Of a stretch of 64,000 nt of DNA, positions 17,562 through 26,369 are shown in pieces; the stretch's first letter is position 1; each line of letters begins with the position of its first letter. The position numbers and the translations under genes are program-made. The notes beneath the pieces are model-generated. The model worked only from the letters and a program-made list of their open reading frames with translations, did not search any database and was not told the DNA's origin. Source of the DNA: Dokdonella_A ginsengisoli (GTDB lineage: Bacteria > Pseudomonadota > Gammaproteobacteria > Xanthomonadales > Rhodanobacteraceae); the NCBI RefSeq assembly GCF_042652785.1, contig NZ_JBHSHD010000016.1, positions 1-64,000 of the forward strand. Direction: 5' to 3'.

Positions 17562-18506
17562 TCAATCGCCCATCTGCTTCTGGCGATGCTCCCAGCGTTC
17601 CTGCGCGTCGAGGCTCAGGGTCGCGATCGGACGCGCTTCGAGGCGGTCGATGCCGATTTCCTCGTCGGTTTCCTCGCAGAAGCCGTAGCGGCCTTCCTCG
17701 ATGCGCTTGAGCGCCTTGTCGATCTTGGCGATCAGCTTGCGGTAGCGGTCACGCGTGCGCAGCTCGAGCGAATTCTCCGTCTCGCGCGTGGCGCGCTCGG
17801 CTTCGTCGCCGACGTCGCGCACTTCGTCGCGCAGGCTCTCGATGGTCTGGCGGCTCTCCTCGACGAGTTCCTCGCGCCACTTGGACAGCTTGCTGCGGAA
17901 GTACTGCAGCTGGCGCGGGCTCATGTACTCCTCTTTCGCGTTCGGCTTGTAGCCGGCGGGGAGATCGATGGTCACCGTGGTCGGCAGCGCGTAGCGGCCG
18001 TCCTGCATGGTCACGCCATTGTCCGCGGTCGGCGGCGGCGGCGTCGCGCGCGCCTTGGCGCCCTTGGCTGCGGTATTGGTTTCTGGCTTGCTGGTAGTCA
18101 CGAATTTTCCGGGTGCTTCGTTTGCTTTGCGGGTGGACGGATTGGGCTTCGCCGGTGGCGCGGCGACCGCCTTGGTCTTGACCGGTGCCGGGGCCGGCGC
18201 CGGCTTGGCCGCCTTGACGGGCTTGGCCGGCTTCGCCGGTGCTGCCCTGCCGGCGGCGGTCTTCTTGACGACGGCGGCGGCGGGCTTGGTCGCAGGCTTG
18301 CGTGCCGGCGCGGTCTTGAGCGGCTTCTTCGCGGGCTTTGCGGGCGGCTTGGCTTTCGCGACGGGTTTCTTCGCGCTCGCCTTGGACGGAGGCTTGCGAG
18401 CCGCGCTGGCGGCGACGCGCGTCACCTTCTTGGCTTTCGCCGGCGCCTTCGCCGCTTTCGCGCGAGCGGCCGGTTTTGCTTTGCTCTTCGCCATTCCTAA
18501 GCCCAT
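17562..18506 (-). CDS. DksA-like transcription factor lacking the zinc site, with a long Lys/Ala/Pro N-terminal tail
   Basis: About 314 aa from the ATG at 18506 (MGLGMAKSKAK). An ATG at 18494 is possible, but AGGA is only 1-2 nt from it. The first ~170 residues are AKP-rich and histone-H1-like, with many KPAAK units. The last ~130 residues are DksA: YMSPRQLQYFRSKLSKWREEL, coiled coil with RDEVRDVGDEAERATRE, then RIEEGRYGFCEETDEEIGI and ARPIATLSLDAQERWEHRQKQ. The usual CxxC...CxxC zinc finger keeps only the first Cys; the other positions are Thr, Ser and Ala. DksA binds the RNA polymerase secondary channel with ppGpp. The coiled-coil tip keeps DxxDxA. Family firm; the tail may bind DNA. Confidence 0.88.
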   Translation of the reverse strand: MGLGMAKSKAKPAARAKAAKAPAKAKKVTRVAASAARKPPSKASAKKPVAKAKPPAKPAKKPLKTAPARKPATKPAAAVVKKTAAGRAAPAKPAKPVKAAKPAPAPAPVKTKAVAAPPAKPNPSTRKANEAPGKFVTTSKPETNTAAKGAKARATPPPPTADNGVTMQDGRYALPTTVTIDLPAGYKPNAKEEYMSPRQLQYFRSKLSKWREELVEESRQTIESLRDEVRDVGDEAERATRETENSLELRTRDRYRKLIAKIDKALKRIEEGRYGFCEETDEEIGIDRLEARPIATLSLDAQERWEHRQKQMGD

Positions 18507-18694
18507 CTTGTGACTCGGCGGTCGCGTGTTATAGCCTAGTTCCCCACCCCCGGCAACCGCCGAAAACTCCTTGTCGCGACGCGGAGTTGGGCGCCCGCCA
18601 CGGCGGCGGGAACCGGCCCCCGCACCGCGCACGGTCGTGCCGCGTGCAAACCGCTCCCGGCGCGAGCCGTGCGCACCCTGACCGCAGGTCCAAG

Positions 18695-18964
18695 ATGTCG
18701 CGGCCGATCATTGTCCTGATCCGATGTTACAAGCGCTGGCTGAGCCCCCTGTTCGGCTCGCGCTGCCGTTTCCACCCGAGCTGCTCGGACTACGCACGCG
18801 TGGCGATCGCGCGTTTCGGCACGCTGCGCGGCAGCTGGCTCGGCCTGCACCGCATCGCGCACTGCCAGCCGCTGTGCGCCGGCGGCCACGATCCGGTGCC
18901 GCACGAATTCCGTCTCTGGCCTTCGCACGCCCCCGTCACCCAGGAAGAATCCCCGCATGAATGA
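18695..18964 (+). CDS. yidD: Membrane protein insertion efficiency factor
   Basis: An 89-aa protein of the YidD (DUF37) family. It begins SRPIIVLIRCYKRWLSPLFG and contains RCRFHPSCSDYARVAIARFG and the late Cys in HCQPLCAGGHDPVP. In the family it sits at the inner membrane and helps YidC-dependent insertion. YidD is usually between rnpA and yidC; here it stands directly before pyrC and overlaps its start by 8 nt. The ATG at 18695 has no strong ribosome-binding site. The context is unusual but the sequence match is clear. Confidence 0.92.
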   Translation: MSRPIIVLIRCYKRWLSPLFGSRCRFHPSCSDYARVAIARFGTLRGSWLGLHRIAHCQPLCAGGHDPVPHEFRLWPSHAPVTQEESPHE

Positions 18965-20291
18965 CTGCCTGATCATCAACGCCGAGCTCGTCAACGAGGG
19001 CCGCCGCTTCCACGCCGACGTGCGCCTGCGCAACGGCCGCATCGAGCACATCGGCGGCGACCTGACCTCGATGGGCAACGAGCGCATCGTCGACGCCGCC
19101 GGCCGCTGGCTGCTGCCCGGCATGATCGACGACCAGGTGCACTTCCGCGAGCCGGGGCTGACGCACAAGGCCGACATCGAGAGCGAATCGCGCGCCTGCG
19201 CCGCCGGCGGCATCACCAGCTACATGGAGATGCCCAACACCAGGCCGCCGGCGACCAACCGCGAGGCGCTCGAGGCCAAGTACGCGCGCGCCGCGCAGGT
19301 CTCGCGCGTGAACTACGCGTTCTACCTCGGCGCCACCAACGACAACCTCGAGGAGATCCGCACCCTGGATCCGCGCAGCGCGCCCGGCATCAAGGTGTTC
19401 ATGGGCGCCTCCACCGGCAACATGCTGGTCGACGATCCGGCCATCCTCGACGCGATCTTCCGCGACGCGCCGACGCCGATCATCACGCATTGCGAGGACA
19501 CGCCGATGATCCTCGCCAACGAGGAGGTGGCGAAGGCGCGCTGGGGCGAGGACATTCCGCCGGAACAGCACCCGCTGATCCGCTCGCGCGAGGCGTGCAT
19601 CAAATCGACCCGGCTGGCGATTTCGCTGGCGAGCAAGCACGGCACGCGCCTGCACGTGCTGCACATCTCCACCGCCGACGAATGCGCGCTGTTCGAGCCC
19701 GGTCCGCTGGCCGGCAAGCGCATCACCGCCGAGACCTGCGTGCACTTCCTGCATTTCTCCGACGCCGACTACGCGCGGCTGGGCCACCGCATCAAGTGCA
19801 ACCCGGCGATCAAGACCGCGGCCGACCGCGAGGCGATCACGCGCGCGCTGGCCGAGGGGCGCATCGACGTGCTGGCGACCGATCACGCCCCGCACCTGGC
19901 CGCCGAGAAGGCCGAGCCCTACGTGCGCGCGCCGTCCGGCCTGCCGCTGGTGCAGTACGCACTGCAGTGCGCGCTGGAACGCGTGTTCGACGGCCACCTG
20001 ACGCTGGAGCGCGCGGTCGAAGCCGTCACGCACGCGCCGGCCACGCTGTTCGATGTGCGCGAGCGCGGCTACCTGCGCGAGGGCTATCACGCCGACCTCG
20101 TCCTGGTCGATCCGCGCAAGCCGCACACGGTCACCGCGGACGAGGTGCTCTCCAAGTGCGGCTGGTCGCCGTTCGAGGGCTACACGTTCCGCTCCAGCAT
20201 CGCGGCGACCTTCGTCAACGGGCAGCCGGTCTGGCTCGACGGGCGCCTCGACGACGCCGTGCGCGGCCAGCGGCTGGAGTTCGCCCGGTGA
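18957..20291 (+). CDS. pyrC: Dihydroorotase (DxQxH variant subfamily)
   Basis: A 444-aa amidohydrolase. The metal motif, normally DxHxH, reads IDDQVHFREPG (residues 57-67), with Gln60 in the first His position, as in the Bacteroidetes/Xanthomonas-type dihydroorotases. Other markers are MEMPNTRPPATN, the Lys in GIKVFMGASTGNM, HCEDTP, HVLHIST and the catalytic Asp in LATDHAPH. It closes carbamoyl-aspartate to dihydroorotate in pyrimidine synthesis. The ATG at 18957 overlaps yidD by 8 nt, and its TGA overlaps the next gene's GTG, so yidD-pyrC-peptidase read as one coupled unit. Confidence 0.9.
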   Translation: MNDCLIINAELVNEGRRFHADVRLRNGRIEHIGGDLTSMGNERIVDAAGRWLLPGMIDDQVHFREPGLTHKADIESESRACAAGGITSYMEMPNTRPPATNREALEAKYARAAQVSRVNYAFYLGATNDNLEEIRTLDPRSAPGIKVFMGASTGNMLVDDPAILDAIFRDAPTPIITHCEDTPMILANEEVAKARWGEDIPPEQHPLIRSREACIKSTRLAISLASKHGTRLHVLHISTADECALFEPGPLAGKRITAETCVHFLHFSDADYARLGHRIKCNPAIKTAADREAITRALAEGRIDVLATDHAPHLAAEKAEPYVRAPSGLPLVQYALQCALERVFDGHLTLERAVEAVTHAPATLFDVRERGYLREGYHADLVLVDPRKPHTVTADEVLSKCGWSPFEGYTFRSSIAATFVNGQPVWLDGRLDDAVRGQRLEFAR

Positions 20292-21157
20292 GCCGAGCGA
20301 CGCGGGCGAAGTCCCGCCGCGCGGGGAGGTTGCATTCGAGCGTGCTCGCCACCGCGTTGTTCGCGCTGCCGCAGGCGCAGGCGGCGCCGGCTTCCGGCGT
20401 GCAGGCTCCGGCCAGCGTGCCGCAGGGATCGCTGGTCGTCGTGCACGTCGCGCCCGGCAGCCAGGTACGCTACGCCGACCGCGAGCTGCGCGTCACGCCG
20501 GACGGCGCGGCCGTGTTCGGCGTCGGCCGCGACGAGCGCGGCCCGGTCTCGTTCGAGGTGCGCGCCCGGGACGGCAGCCGCCGGCGCGTCGCCGTCGAGG
20601 TGACGCCGCGCGACTGGCCGGTCGAACGCATCGTCGGCGTGCCGCCGAAGACCGTCGAACCGCCGCCGGAAATCGCCGAGCGCATCAAGCGCGAGCAGGC
20701 GCGCGTGGTCGCTGCCCGCGCGCGCGATGACGACCGCGCGGATTTCGAGCAGACCTTCCTCTGGCCGGTGACCGGCCGTATCAGCGGCCGCTTCGGCAAC
20801 CAGCGCGTCTACGTCGTGAACGGCAAGGGCGTGCCGAAGTCGCCGCACTCGGGCATGGACATCGCCGCCCCGGAAGGCACGCCGGTGAAGGCGCCGGCGG
20901 CCGGGATCGTCAGCTTCGCCGACGGCGGCCTGTACCTGACCGGCGGCACCCTGCTGATCGACCACGGTCACGGCGTCAGCTCGAATTTCCTGCACCTGTC
21001 GCGCATCGACGTGAAGGTCGGCGAGCGCATCGCGCAGGGCCAGGTGGTCGGCGCCGTCGGCAAGACCGGCCGCGCCACCGGGCCGCATCTGCACTGGGGC
21101 CTGAACTGGTTCGACGTGCGCCTGGACCCGCTGCTGCTGCTCGAGCCGGCACGCTGA
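20288..21157 (+). CDS. Secreted M23-family peptidase (LytM-type endopeptidase)
   Basis: About 289 aa from GTG at 20288, which overlaps the pyrC stop (GTGA). The N-terminus is basic then hydrophobic (SVLATALFALPQAQAAPASG), a signal peptide. A small beta domain covers residues ~40-125. The C-terminal ~140 residues are M23 peptidase: RISGRFGNQRVY, PHSGMDIAAPEGTPV (zinc His and Asp), LYLTGGTLLIDHGHGV and GPHLHWGLN (zinc His). It should cleave peptidoglycan cross-links in the periplasm. A strong hairpin follows at 21165-21194. All metal ligands look intact, so it is probably an active enzyme rather than an EnvC/NlpD-type activator. Confidence 0.9.
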   Translation: MSRATRAKSRRAGRLHSSVLATALFALPQAQAAPASGVQAPASVPQGSLVVVHVAPGSQVRYADRELRVTPDGAAVFGVGRDERGPVSFEVRARDGSRRRVAVEVTPRDWPVERIVGVPPKTVEPPPEIAERIKREQARVVAARARDDDRADFEQTFLWPVTGRISGRFGNQRVYVVNGKGVPKSPHSGMDIAAPEGTPVKAPAAGIVSFADGGLYLTGGTLLIDHGHGVSSNFLHLSRIDVKVGERIAQGQVVGAVGKTGRATGPHLHWGLNWFDVRLDPLLLLEPAR

Positions 21158-21164
21158 CCGGCGC

Positions 21165-21194
21165 CCCGGCGCGCGGCCCGGCCTGCGCGCCGGG
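21165..21194 (+). terminator. Hairpin ending the yidD-pyrC-M23 unit
   Basis: A perfect 10-bp stem CCCGGCGCGC/GCGCGCCGGG with a 10-nt loop, 7 nt after the peptidase stop. No T-run follows. Confidence 0.5.
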
Positions 21195-21340
21195 CATGAC
21201 CACCCAGGCAATCCTCATGTCCGGCGCGTGACGCGCCGGTTGCACTTCGATGTCGACTTCAGCAGATTAGCCCCGCAGTGGGGAAGCCGCCGGCACGGCG
21301 GTGCGCAGACACGTCCGTCATCCATATCGGGGATCACGCC

Positions 21341-23608
21341 TTGAACGTCCATTCGTCCGTTCGCGCCGCGCGCCCGCGGCTTCCGACCTCACGCCTCGCC
21401 GCCGCCCTCGCCGCGGTGCTGTTTGCCCCGCCGCTGCTGGCGCAGGACGCCCCGGCCGCGGCCGAAGCGCCGGCGAAGAACGAACTCGGCACGATCACCG
21501 TGACCGCCGAGAAGCGCACCGAGAACCTGCAGGAGGTGCCGATCTCCATCAGCGTGGTCACGCCGGAGAAGCTCGAGGCGTTCGGCCAGTCCGGCGACGG
21601 CGTGCTGCAGCTCGCCTCGCGCCTGCCCAGCGTCTACGCCGAAACCTCCTACGGGCGCGAATTCCCGCGCTTCTACATCCGCGGCCTGGGCAACGGCGAC
21701 TTCGACCTGAACGCCTCGCAGCCGGTGTCGATGGTGTACGACGACATCGTGCAGGAGAACCCGATCCTGAAGGGCTTTCCGCTGTTCGACCTCGACCAGG
21801 TGGAAGTGCTGCGCGGCCCGCAGGGCACGCTGTTCGGGCGCAACTCGCCGGCCGGCGTGATCAAGTTCGATTCGGCGCGCCCGACGCAGGAGACCAGCGG
21901 CTACGCGCGCGTCTCCTACGGCAGCCTGGGCACCGCCAACCTCGAGGCCGCGCTGGGCGGATCGCTCGGCGGCGCCTGGTCCGGGCGCATCTCGTTCCTC
22001 GGCCAGCACCGCGACGGCTGGATCGACAACACCTACAAGGGCACGAAGGACGATCTGGGCGGCTACAACGACCGCGCCATCCGCCTGCAGGCGCGCTACC
22101 AGCCGAGCGACGAGTTCGACGCGCTGTTCAACCTCCACGCGCGCCTGCTCGACGGCAGCGCGATGGTCAACCGCGCCAACGCGATCCAGTACGGCGACGA
22201 CGCCTTCGTGCCCGGCTTCGAGCGCGACGAGGTGGCGCAGGACGGCAACAACAAGCAGCACCTGTTCACCTGGGGCGGCAACCTGCGCCTGGTGTGGCGC
22301 TTCGGCGATCTCAGCTTCACCTCGATCACCGGCCTGGAGCGCGCGACCACCTACAGCCTGGGCGACGTCGACGGCGGCTACGGTGCGGTGTTCCACCCGC
22401 CGATGGGCCCGGGCGAGATCCCGTTCCCGTCCGAGACCGCCGACGCGCTGCCGAAGGATCGGCAGATCACGCAGGAGTTCCGCCTGTCCAACGACCAGAG
22501 CGAACGGCTGAAGTGGCAGACCGGCCTGTACTACTTCGACGAAGACATTCAGATCAACAACTTCAGCTACAACACCTTCGCCGACCACGCGCTCGACACC
22601 TGGGCGCAGCAGCGCCAGAAGAACAAGGCCTGGGCGCTGTTCGGCTCGATCGACTACGCCTTCACCGACCGCTTCGACGTGCGCGCCGGCGCGCGCTGGT
22701 CGCATGACCAGCGCGACTTCTCGGCCAATCGCCTGTTCGGCTTCACCGGCCCGATCGGCCCGCTGACGTCCAGCCCGAGCGATTCGCGCTGGAGCGGCGA
22801 CCTGACCGCCTCGTTCAAGGTCAACGACGACGTCAACATCTACGCGCGCGTCGCCAACGGCTTCCGCGCGCCGAGCGTGCAGGGCCGCATCACCTTCGGC
22901 AACGACATCTGGACGGTCAAGCCGGAGACGATCACCTCCTACGAAGTGGGACTGAAGGTGTTCACGCTCGACAAGCGCCTGCGCTTCAACGCGGACGTCT
23001 ACTCCTACACGATGCGCGACCAGCAGCTGACCGCGGTCGGCGGTGCGACCAACATCGTGCGCCTGCTCAACGCCAAGCGCACCGAGGGCTACGGCGCGGA
23101 ATTCGATCTCGAAGCCTTCGTCACGCCGAACTTCATCCTGACCGCCGGCGGCAGCTATAACCACACCCGGCTCAAGGACAAGGGCCTGGGCGTGGCGCCC
23201 TGCGGCGGCGGCACGCTCTGCCACGTGCTCGATCCGGTCGACGCCGGCGGCCTCGCCCTGGTCAACGGCAATTCGCTGCCGAACTCGCCCGAATGGATCG
23301 GCACGATCACCGCGCGCTACGGCATTCCGGTCGGCGACGGCGGCGAGTTCTTCGTCTACACCGACTGGAACTACCGCAGCGAGATCAACTTCTTCCTGTA
23401 CGAATCGACGGAATTCCGCAGCAAGCCGTTCCTCGAAGGCGGCCTGCGCGTCGGCTACAACTGGGACCTGGGCAAGCGCGAGATCGCGCTGTACGCGCGC
23501 AACCTGACCGACAAGAAGGTCATCACCGGCGGCATCGACTTCAACAACCGCACGGCCTTCGTCAACGACCCGCGCATCGTCGGGCTGGAGTTCCGCGCGG
23601 ATCTGTAG
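21341..23608 (+). CDS. TonB-dependent receptor
   Basis: About 755 aa from TTG at 21341, chosen because GGGGA lies ~8 nt upstream and the product then starts NVHSSVRAARP with a good signal peptide ending at PPLLAQ. An ATG at 21278 would add 21 residues. A plug domain follows (GTITVTAEKRTENLQEVPIS, RLPSVYAETSYG, EVLRGPQGTLFGRNSPAG), then a 22-strand barrel with NGFRAPSVQGR and the C-terminal signature ending GLEFRADL with a terminal Leu. It lies in the outer membrane and imports an unknown ligand; the plug resembles the large group annotated for siderophores, carbohydrates or vitamins. No TonB, ligand-processing or regulator gene is adjacent. Confidence 0.9.
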   Translation: MNVHSSVRAARPRLPTSRLAAALAAVLFAPPLLAQDAPAAAEAPAKNELGTITVTAEKRTENLQEVPISISVVTPEKLEAFGQSGDGVLQLASRLPSVYAETSYGREFPRFYIRGLGNGDFDLNASQPVSMVYDDIVQENPILKGFPLFDLDQVEVLRGPQGTLFGRNSPAGVIKFDSARPTQETSGYARVSYGSLGTANLEAALGGSLGGAWSGRISFLGQHRDGWIDNTYKGTKDDLGGYNDRAIRLQARYQPSDEFDALFNLHARLLDGSAMVNRANAIQYGDDAFVPGFERDEVAQDGNNKQHLFTWGGNLRLVWRFGDLSFTSITGLERATTYSLGDVDGGYGAVFHPPMGPGEIPFPSETADALPKDRQITQEFRLSNDQSERLKWQTGLYYFDEDIQINNFSYNTFADHALDTWAQQRQKNKAWALFGSIDYAFTDRFDVRAGARWSHDQRDFSANRLFGFTGPIGPLTSSPSDSRWSGDLTASFKVNDDVNIYARVANGFRAPSVQGRITFGNDIWTVKPETITSYEVGLKVFTLDKRLRFNADVYSYTMRDQQLTAVGGATNIVRLLNAKRTEGYGAEFDLEAFVTPNFILTAGGSYNHTRLKDKGLGVAPCGGGTLCHVLDPVDAGGLALVNGNSLPNSPEWIGTITARYGIPVGDGGEFFVYTDWNYRSEINFFLYESTEFRSKPFLEGGLRVGYNWDLGKREIALYARNLTDKKVITGGIDFNNRTAFVNDPRIVGLEFRADL

Positions 23609-23664
23609 TTCCCGGCGGCCATTCGGGAGAAGCCGGGACTCTCTTCAGCGGCCACCGGGCGCTC

Positions 23665-23785
23665 TCAGAAGGAACCCTCACTGCGCTGCGCCGCAGGCGC
23701 GGGTGAGGGAAATCGAAGCGCTGCGTTCCGTCTGCCCTCATCCGCCTTCGGCACCTTCTCCCGCCAGCGGGAGAAGGAGAGCGGC
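23665..23785. repeat. Intergenic palindromic repeat (CCCTCATCCGCC...CTTCTCCCGC type)
   Basis: This stretch has CCCTCAC...GTGAGGG arms (from ~23679) and a second part, CCCTCATCCGCCTTCGGCA, followed by an 11-bp inverted repeat CCTTCTCCCGC/GCGGGAGAAGG (23754-23777). It resembles dispersed intergenic repeats common in Xanthomonadales and other proteobacteria. It sits between the convergent TonB receptor and folE2 genes, where the hairpin could also end transcription from both sides. Confidence 0.65.
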
Positions 23786-23812
23786 AAATGCGTTCGCGAC
23801 GGTCTTGCGCGC

Positions 23813-24763
23813 TCACTCCTCCGGCGCGTAACCGCCTTCCACGCCCTTGCTCGCATAGGCGACGGCATCGTGCGGATGCAGGCTCTCGTAGTGCGCCGCG
23901 CGCAGCCGGAAATCGGCGATGCGTTCGTCGGCGTCGAGGGTGCGCGCGATGCGGCGCGCGGCGTCCTCGCAGAACATCAGGTTCTGGCCGTTGGCGAGCG
24001 CGAAGGCCTGTTCGTCCTCGCGCTTGACCGCGGTCTGGACCGGAGTCTGCAGTGCGTGCTCGACGCGGTCGATGAGTTCGGTGATCGGGAAATCGAAGCC
24101 CGCCGCGAGCTTGACGCGCAGCGTCACCGAGCTGCGCTGGCTGTGCGGCGTCGCGACGATGCCGGCCGGCGTTCCGAGCCAGGCCAGCACCGCCTGACGG
24201 TCGAGCGCGGCGCCGTCGGCGAAATCGCGCGCGAACTGCTCCTGGATCAGCTGCCGCGAGAGCGCCGCCGACGCCGGGCAGGTGCTGGAGTACTGCACCT
24301 CCAGGCCGAGCTCCGCCGCGAAGCCCGCATCGTCCAGATGCGCGGCGATCTCGACCGGATACGAACGCCAGCCGCTGTTGCCGCTGGCCAGCGCCGGCCG
24401 CCGCACGAGATGGTCGAAGCGCACGCGCACGCGCGCACGGTCGGACAGGCCCTCGTGCGAATCGAGGAAATCGCGCAGCAGGCGGCGCAGCGCCGCCGGC
24501 GTCAGCGTCTCGGCCGAGAGATGGCGATCCAGGTGCAGGTACAGGCGCGACATGTGGATGCCGCGCGCCTCGGGCCGATGCAGGTTCACGAACGCGGCGA
24601 CGCGCGCGCTGACCCGCTGCGCCTTGCCGTCCGCGCCGGCGACCAGCACCGGCAGCTCGATCTCGTCCATGCCGACCCAATCCAGCGCGCCGGCCAGTTC
24701 CGGGCGTCGCTCGGTGGCGACGTCGGGCATCGCGCGCTGGGTGTTGTCTCGATTCGTGTTCAT
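23813..24763 (-). CDS. folE2: GTP cyclohydrolase I type 2 (FolE2)
   Basis: About 316 aa from the ATG at 24763 (MNTNRDNTQRAMPDVA). FolE2 markers are DWVGMDEIELPV, VNLHRPEARGIHMSRLY, YSSTCPASAALSRQLI (with the catalytic Cys), TPHSQRSSVTL and FCEDAARRIA. It makes 7,8-dihydroneopterin triphosphate from GTP, the first step to folate. Unlike FolE it does not need zinc and is often Zur-controlled; no Zur box was recognised upstream. The length matches the longer proteobacterial members. It is 107 nt from the next upstream gene and may be in the same leftward transcript. Confidence 0.92.
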   Translation of the reverse strand: MNTNRDNTQRAMPDVATERRPELAGALDWVGMDEIELPVLVAGADGKAQRVSARVAAFVNLHRPEARGIHMSRLYLHLDRHLSAETLTPAALRRLLRDFLDSHEGLSDRARVRVRFDHLVRRPALASGNSGWRSYPVEIAAHLDDAGFAAELGLEVQYSSTCPASAALSRQLIQEQFARDFADGAALDRQAVLAWLGTPAGIVATPHSQRSSVTLRVKLAAGFDFPITELIDRVEHALQTPVQTAVKREDEQAFALANGQNLMFCEDAARRIARTLDADERIADFRLRAAHYESLHPHDAVAYASKGVEGGYAPEE

Positions 24764-24869
24764 GCGGAAATCCGGTGACGGACAGGCGCCCGAGTGCGGC
24801 GCGATGCCCAGAACTGCGGCCATTGTGGCCGATCCTCAATGCCCGGCGCAGCGCGCGGCCGCGACACGG

Positions 24870-25697
24870 TCAGGCCCGCGAACGCCGTCCGGCGCGCCAG
24901 GCGGCCCAGACGGCGGCCGGCGGCAGTTTTCCGAGCGCCTCGTTCAGCGCCGCGAGCGGCTCGTCCGCACGCGCCGCGCGGCGCGCGCGCGAGCGGTCGG
25001 CGCTGCGCATCGCCGCGCCGACCACGCCTGCGGCCTTCGCGGAAATCGTCCCGAGTTCGCTGGCGAGCGCCGATGCCCACTGCTGCAGTGCGGCCGCACG
25101 GGCAGGCGAGGTCTGTGCCAGATCGCCGCGCGCAAGCCGATGCCGGGCGAGCAGGTCCAGCGGCAGCGGCAGGCGGCCGGCACGCAGGCTGTCGGCCAGG
25201 CCGGCGGTTTCGCGCAGGGCGCGCGCCACCGCCGAGATCCGCGCGCGCGCGGAGGCTTCGACGCCGCCGAACAGTTCCGCCTCCACGTCCGCCAGCGGCC
25301 GGTACAGTTCACCGTAGCCGGCGAGCAGGACTTCCCGATCGGCGGCCGGTTCCGGCTCGCGCTGCGCCAGCGCACCGCGGATCGCCGCGTACCAGCGCGC
25401 CGGCGCCACCGCGGCGAAGGCGGCGTGAGTGGCGAGCACCTGCGTCAGCGGATGGCGCGCCTCGCCGCGTCCGGCGCGCACCAGCTCCTCGGCCCACCAT
25501 TGCAGCTTGATCGCGGCCGGCTCCGCGTCGCGCGTGGCGAACGCGGCCTGCTCGAGCTCGAACGAAAGGCAGGCGAATGCGGCCTGGGCGTCACGGCGCT
25601 GCGGCGCGACGAACGTCAGAGCCAGCGCGAACTCGGGATGCGCCGCCGCCCATTTCGCCTCGAAGCTCGCCAGCGGCGTGCCGCTCTCCTCGTCCAT
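24870..25697 (-). CDS. Squalene/phytoene synthase-family protein (divergent)
   Basis: A 275-aa all-helical protein. ALTFVAPQRRDAQAAFACLSFELEQAAFATRD and IKLQWWAEELVRA (about residues 25-80) match the squalene/phytoene synthase fold start. The two Asp-rich motifs needed for prenyl transfer (DxxxD) are not clear, so it may be a non-catalytic relative like the NDUFAF6 group. It follows the phosphatase gene by 3 nt and probably ends the mtaD-ubiG-phosphatase operon. Fold call moderate; function unknown. Confidence 0.65.
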   Translation of the reverse strand: MDEESGTPLASFEAKWAAAHPEFALALTFVAPQRRDAQAAFACLSFELEQAAFATRDAEPAAIKLQWWAEELVRAGRGEARHPLTQVLATHAAFAAVAPARWYAAIRGALAQREPEPAADREVLLAGYGELYRPLADVEAELFGGVEASARARISAVARALRETAGLADSLRAGRLPLPLDLLARHRLARGDLAQTSPARAAALQQWASALASELGTISAKAAGVVGAAMRSADRSRARRAARADEPLAALNEALGKLPPAAVWAAWRAGRRSRA

Positions 25698-25700
25698 CGT

Positions 25701-26369
25701 TCAGCCGAGCGCGAGTGCCACGAGCAGGCCGGACGGCGTCGCAACCACCTGGTCGGCGCCCCAGCTGCGCGGGTCGCCGCCGTCGAGATAGCCCCAGGCA
25801 GCGGCGATCGTGCGCATGCCGGCCGCATGACCGGCCTGCACGTCGCGCAGATCGTCGCCGACGAAGACGCAGCCGTCGGCCTCGACCCCGGCCAGTGCGC
25901 AGGCGTGCAGCACCGGCGCCGGATCGGGCTTCTTCACCGGCAGGCAGTCGCCGCTGACCATCGCCGCACAGCGCGTGCCGATCTCGATCTGCTCCAGCAG
26001 CGGTCGCGCCAGCCAGCCCGGCTTGTTGGTGACGATGCCCCACGGGATGTCGCGTTCCTCCAGCTGCGCCAGCACCTCGGCGATACCGTCGTACAGGCGC
26101 GTGTGCACCGCCATCGCGACCGAGTACAGGTCGAGGAAGCGCGGCAGCCACTGGTCGATCATCGCGTCGTCGGCGCCCGGCAGCCCCTTGCGCAGCATCG
26201 CGCGGCCGCCGGCCGAGACCACCTGCCGCACGGCCTGCGCGTCCGGCGGCGGCGCGCCGAGTTCGGCGCACAGGGCCGCCACCGCGGCGACCAGGTCCGG
26301 CGCGGAATCGACCAGCGTTCCGTCGAGGTCGAAGAACACCGCGCGCGGGGCGGAAGCGGCGAAACTCAT
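25701..26369 (-). CDS. mupP: HAD-family phosphatase, likely N-acetylmuramic acid 6-phosphate phosphatase (MupP) rather than Gph
   Basis: A 222-aa HAD hydrolase. Motif I is FFDLDGTLVDSAPDL (residues ~12-26), motif II VTNKPG, motif III a Lys in PVKKPDPAP, motif IV VFVGDDLRD. Sequence alone cannot separate phosphoglycolate phosphatase from MupP. The order here, TRZ/ATZ hydrolase - ubiG - this gene, matches Pseudomonas PA3170-PA3172, where the phosphatase is MupP of the AmgK/MurU cell-wall recycling route. ATGA overlap with ubiG shows coupling. The HAD call is firm; MupP is an inference from gene order. amgK and murU are not in this window. Confidence 0.72.
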   Translation of the reverse strand: MSFAASAPRAVFFDLDGTLVDSAPDLVAAVAALCAELGAPPPDAQAVRQVVSAGGRAMLRKGLPGADDAMIDQWLPRFLDLYSVAMAVHTRLYDGIAEVLAQLEERDIPWGIVTNKPGWLARPLLEQIEIGTRCAAMVSGDCLPVKKPDPAPVLHACALAGVEADGCVFVGDDLRDVQAGHAAGMRTIAAAWGYLDGGDPRSWGADQVVATPSGLLVALALG

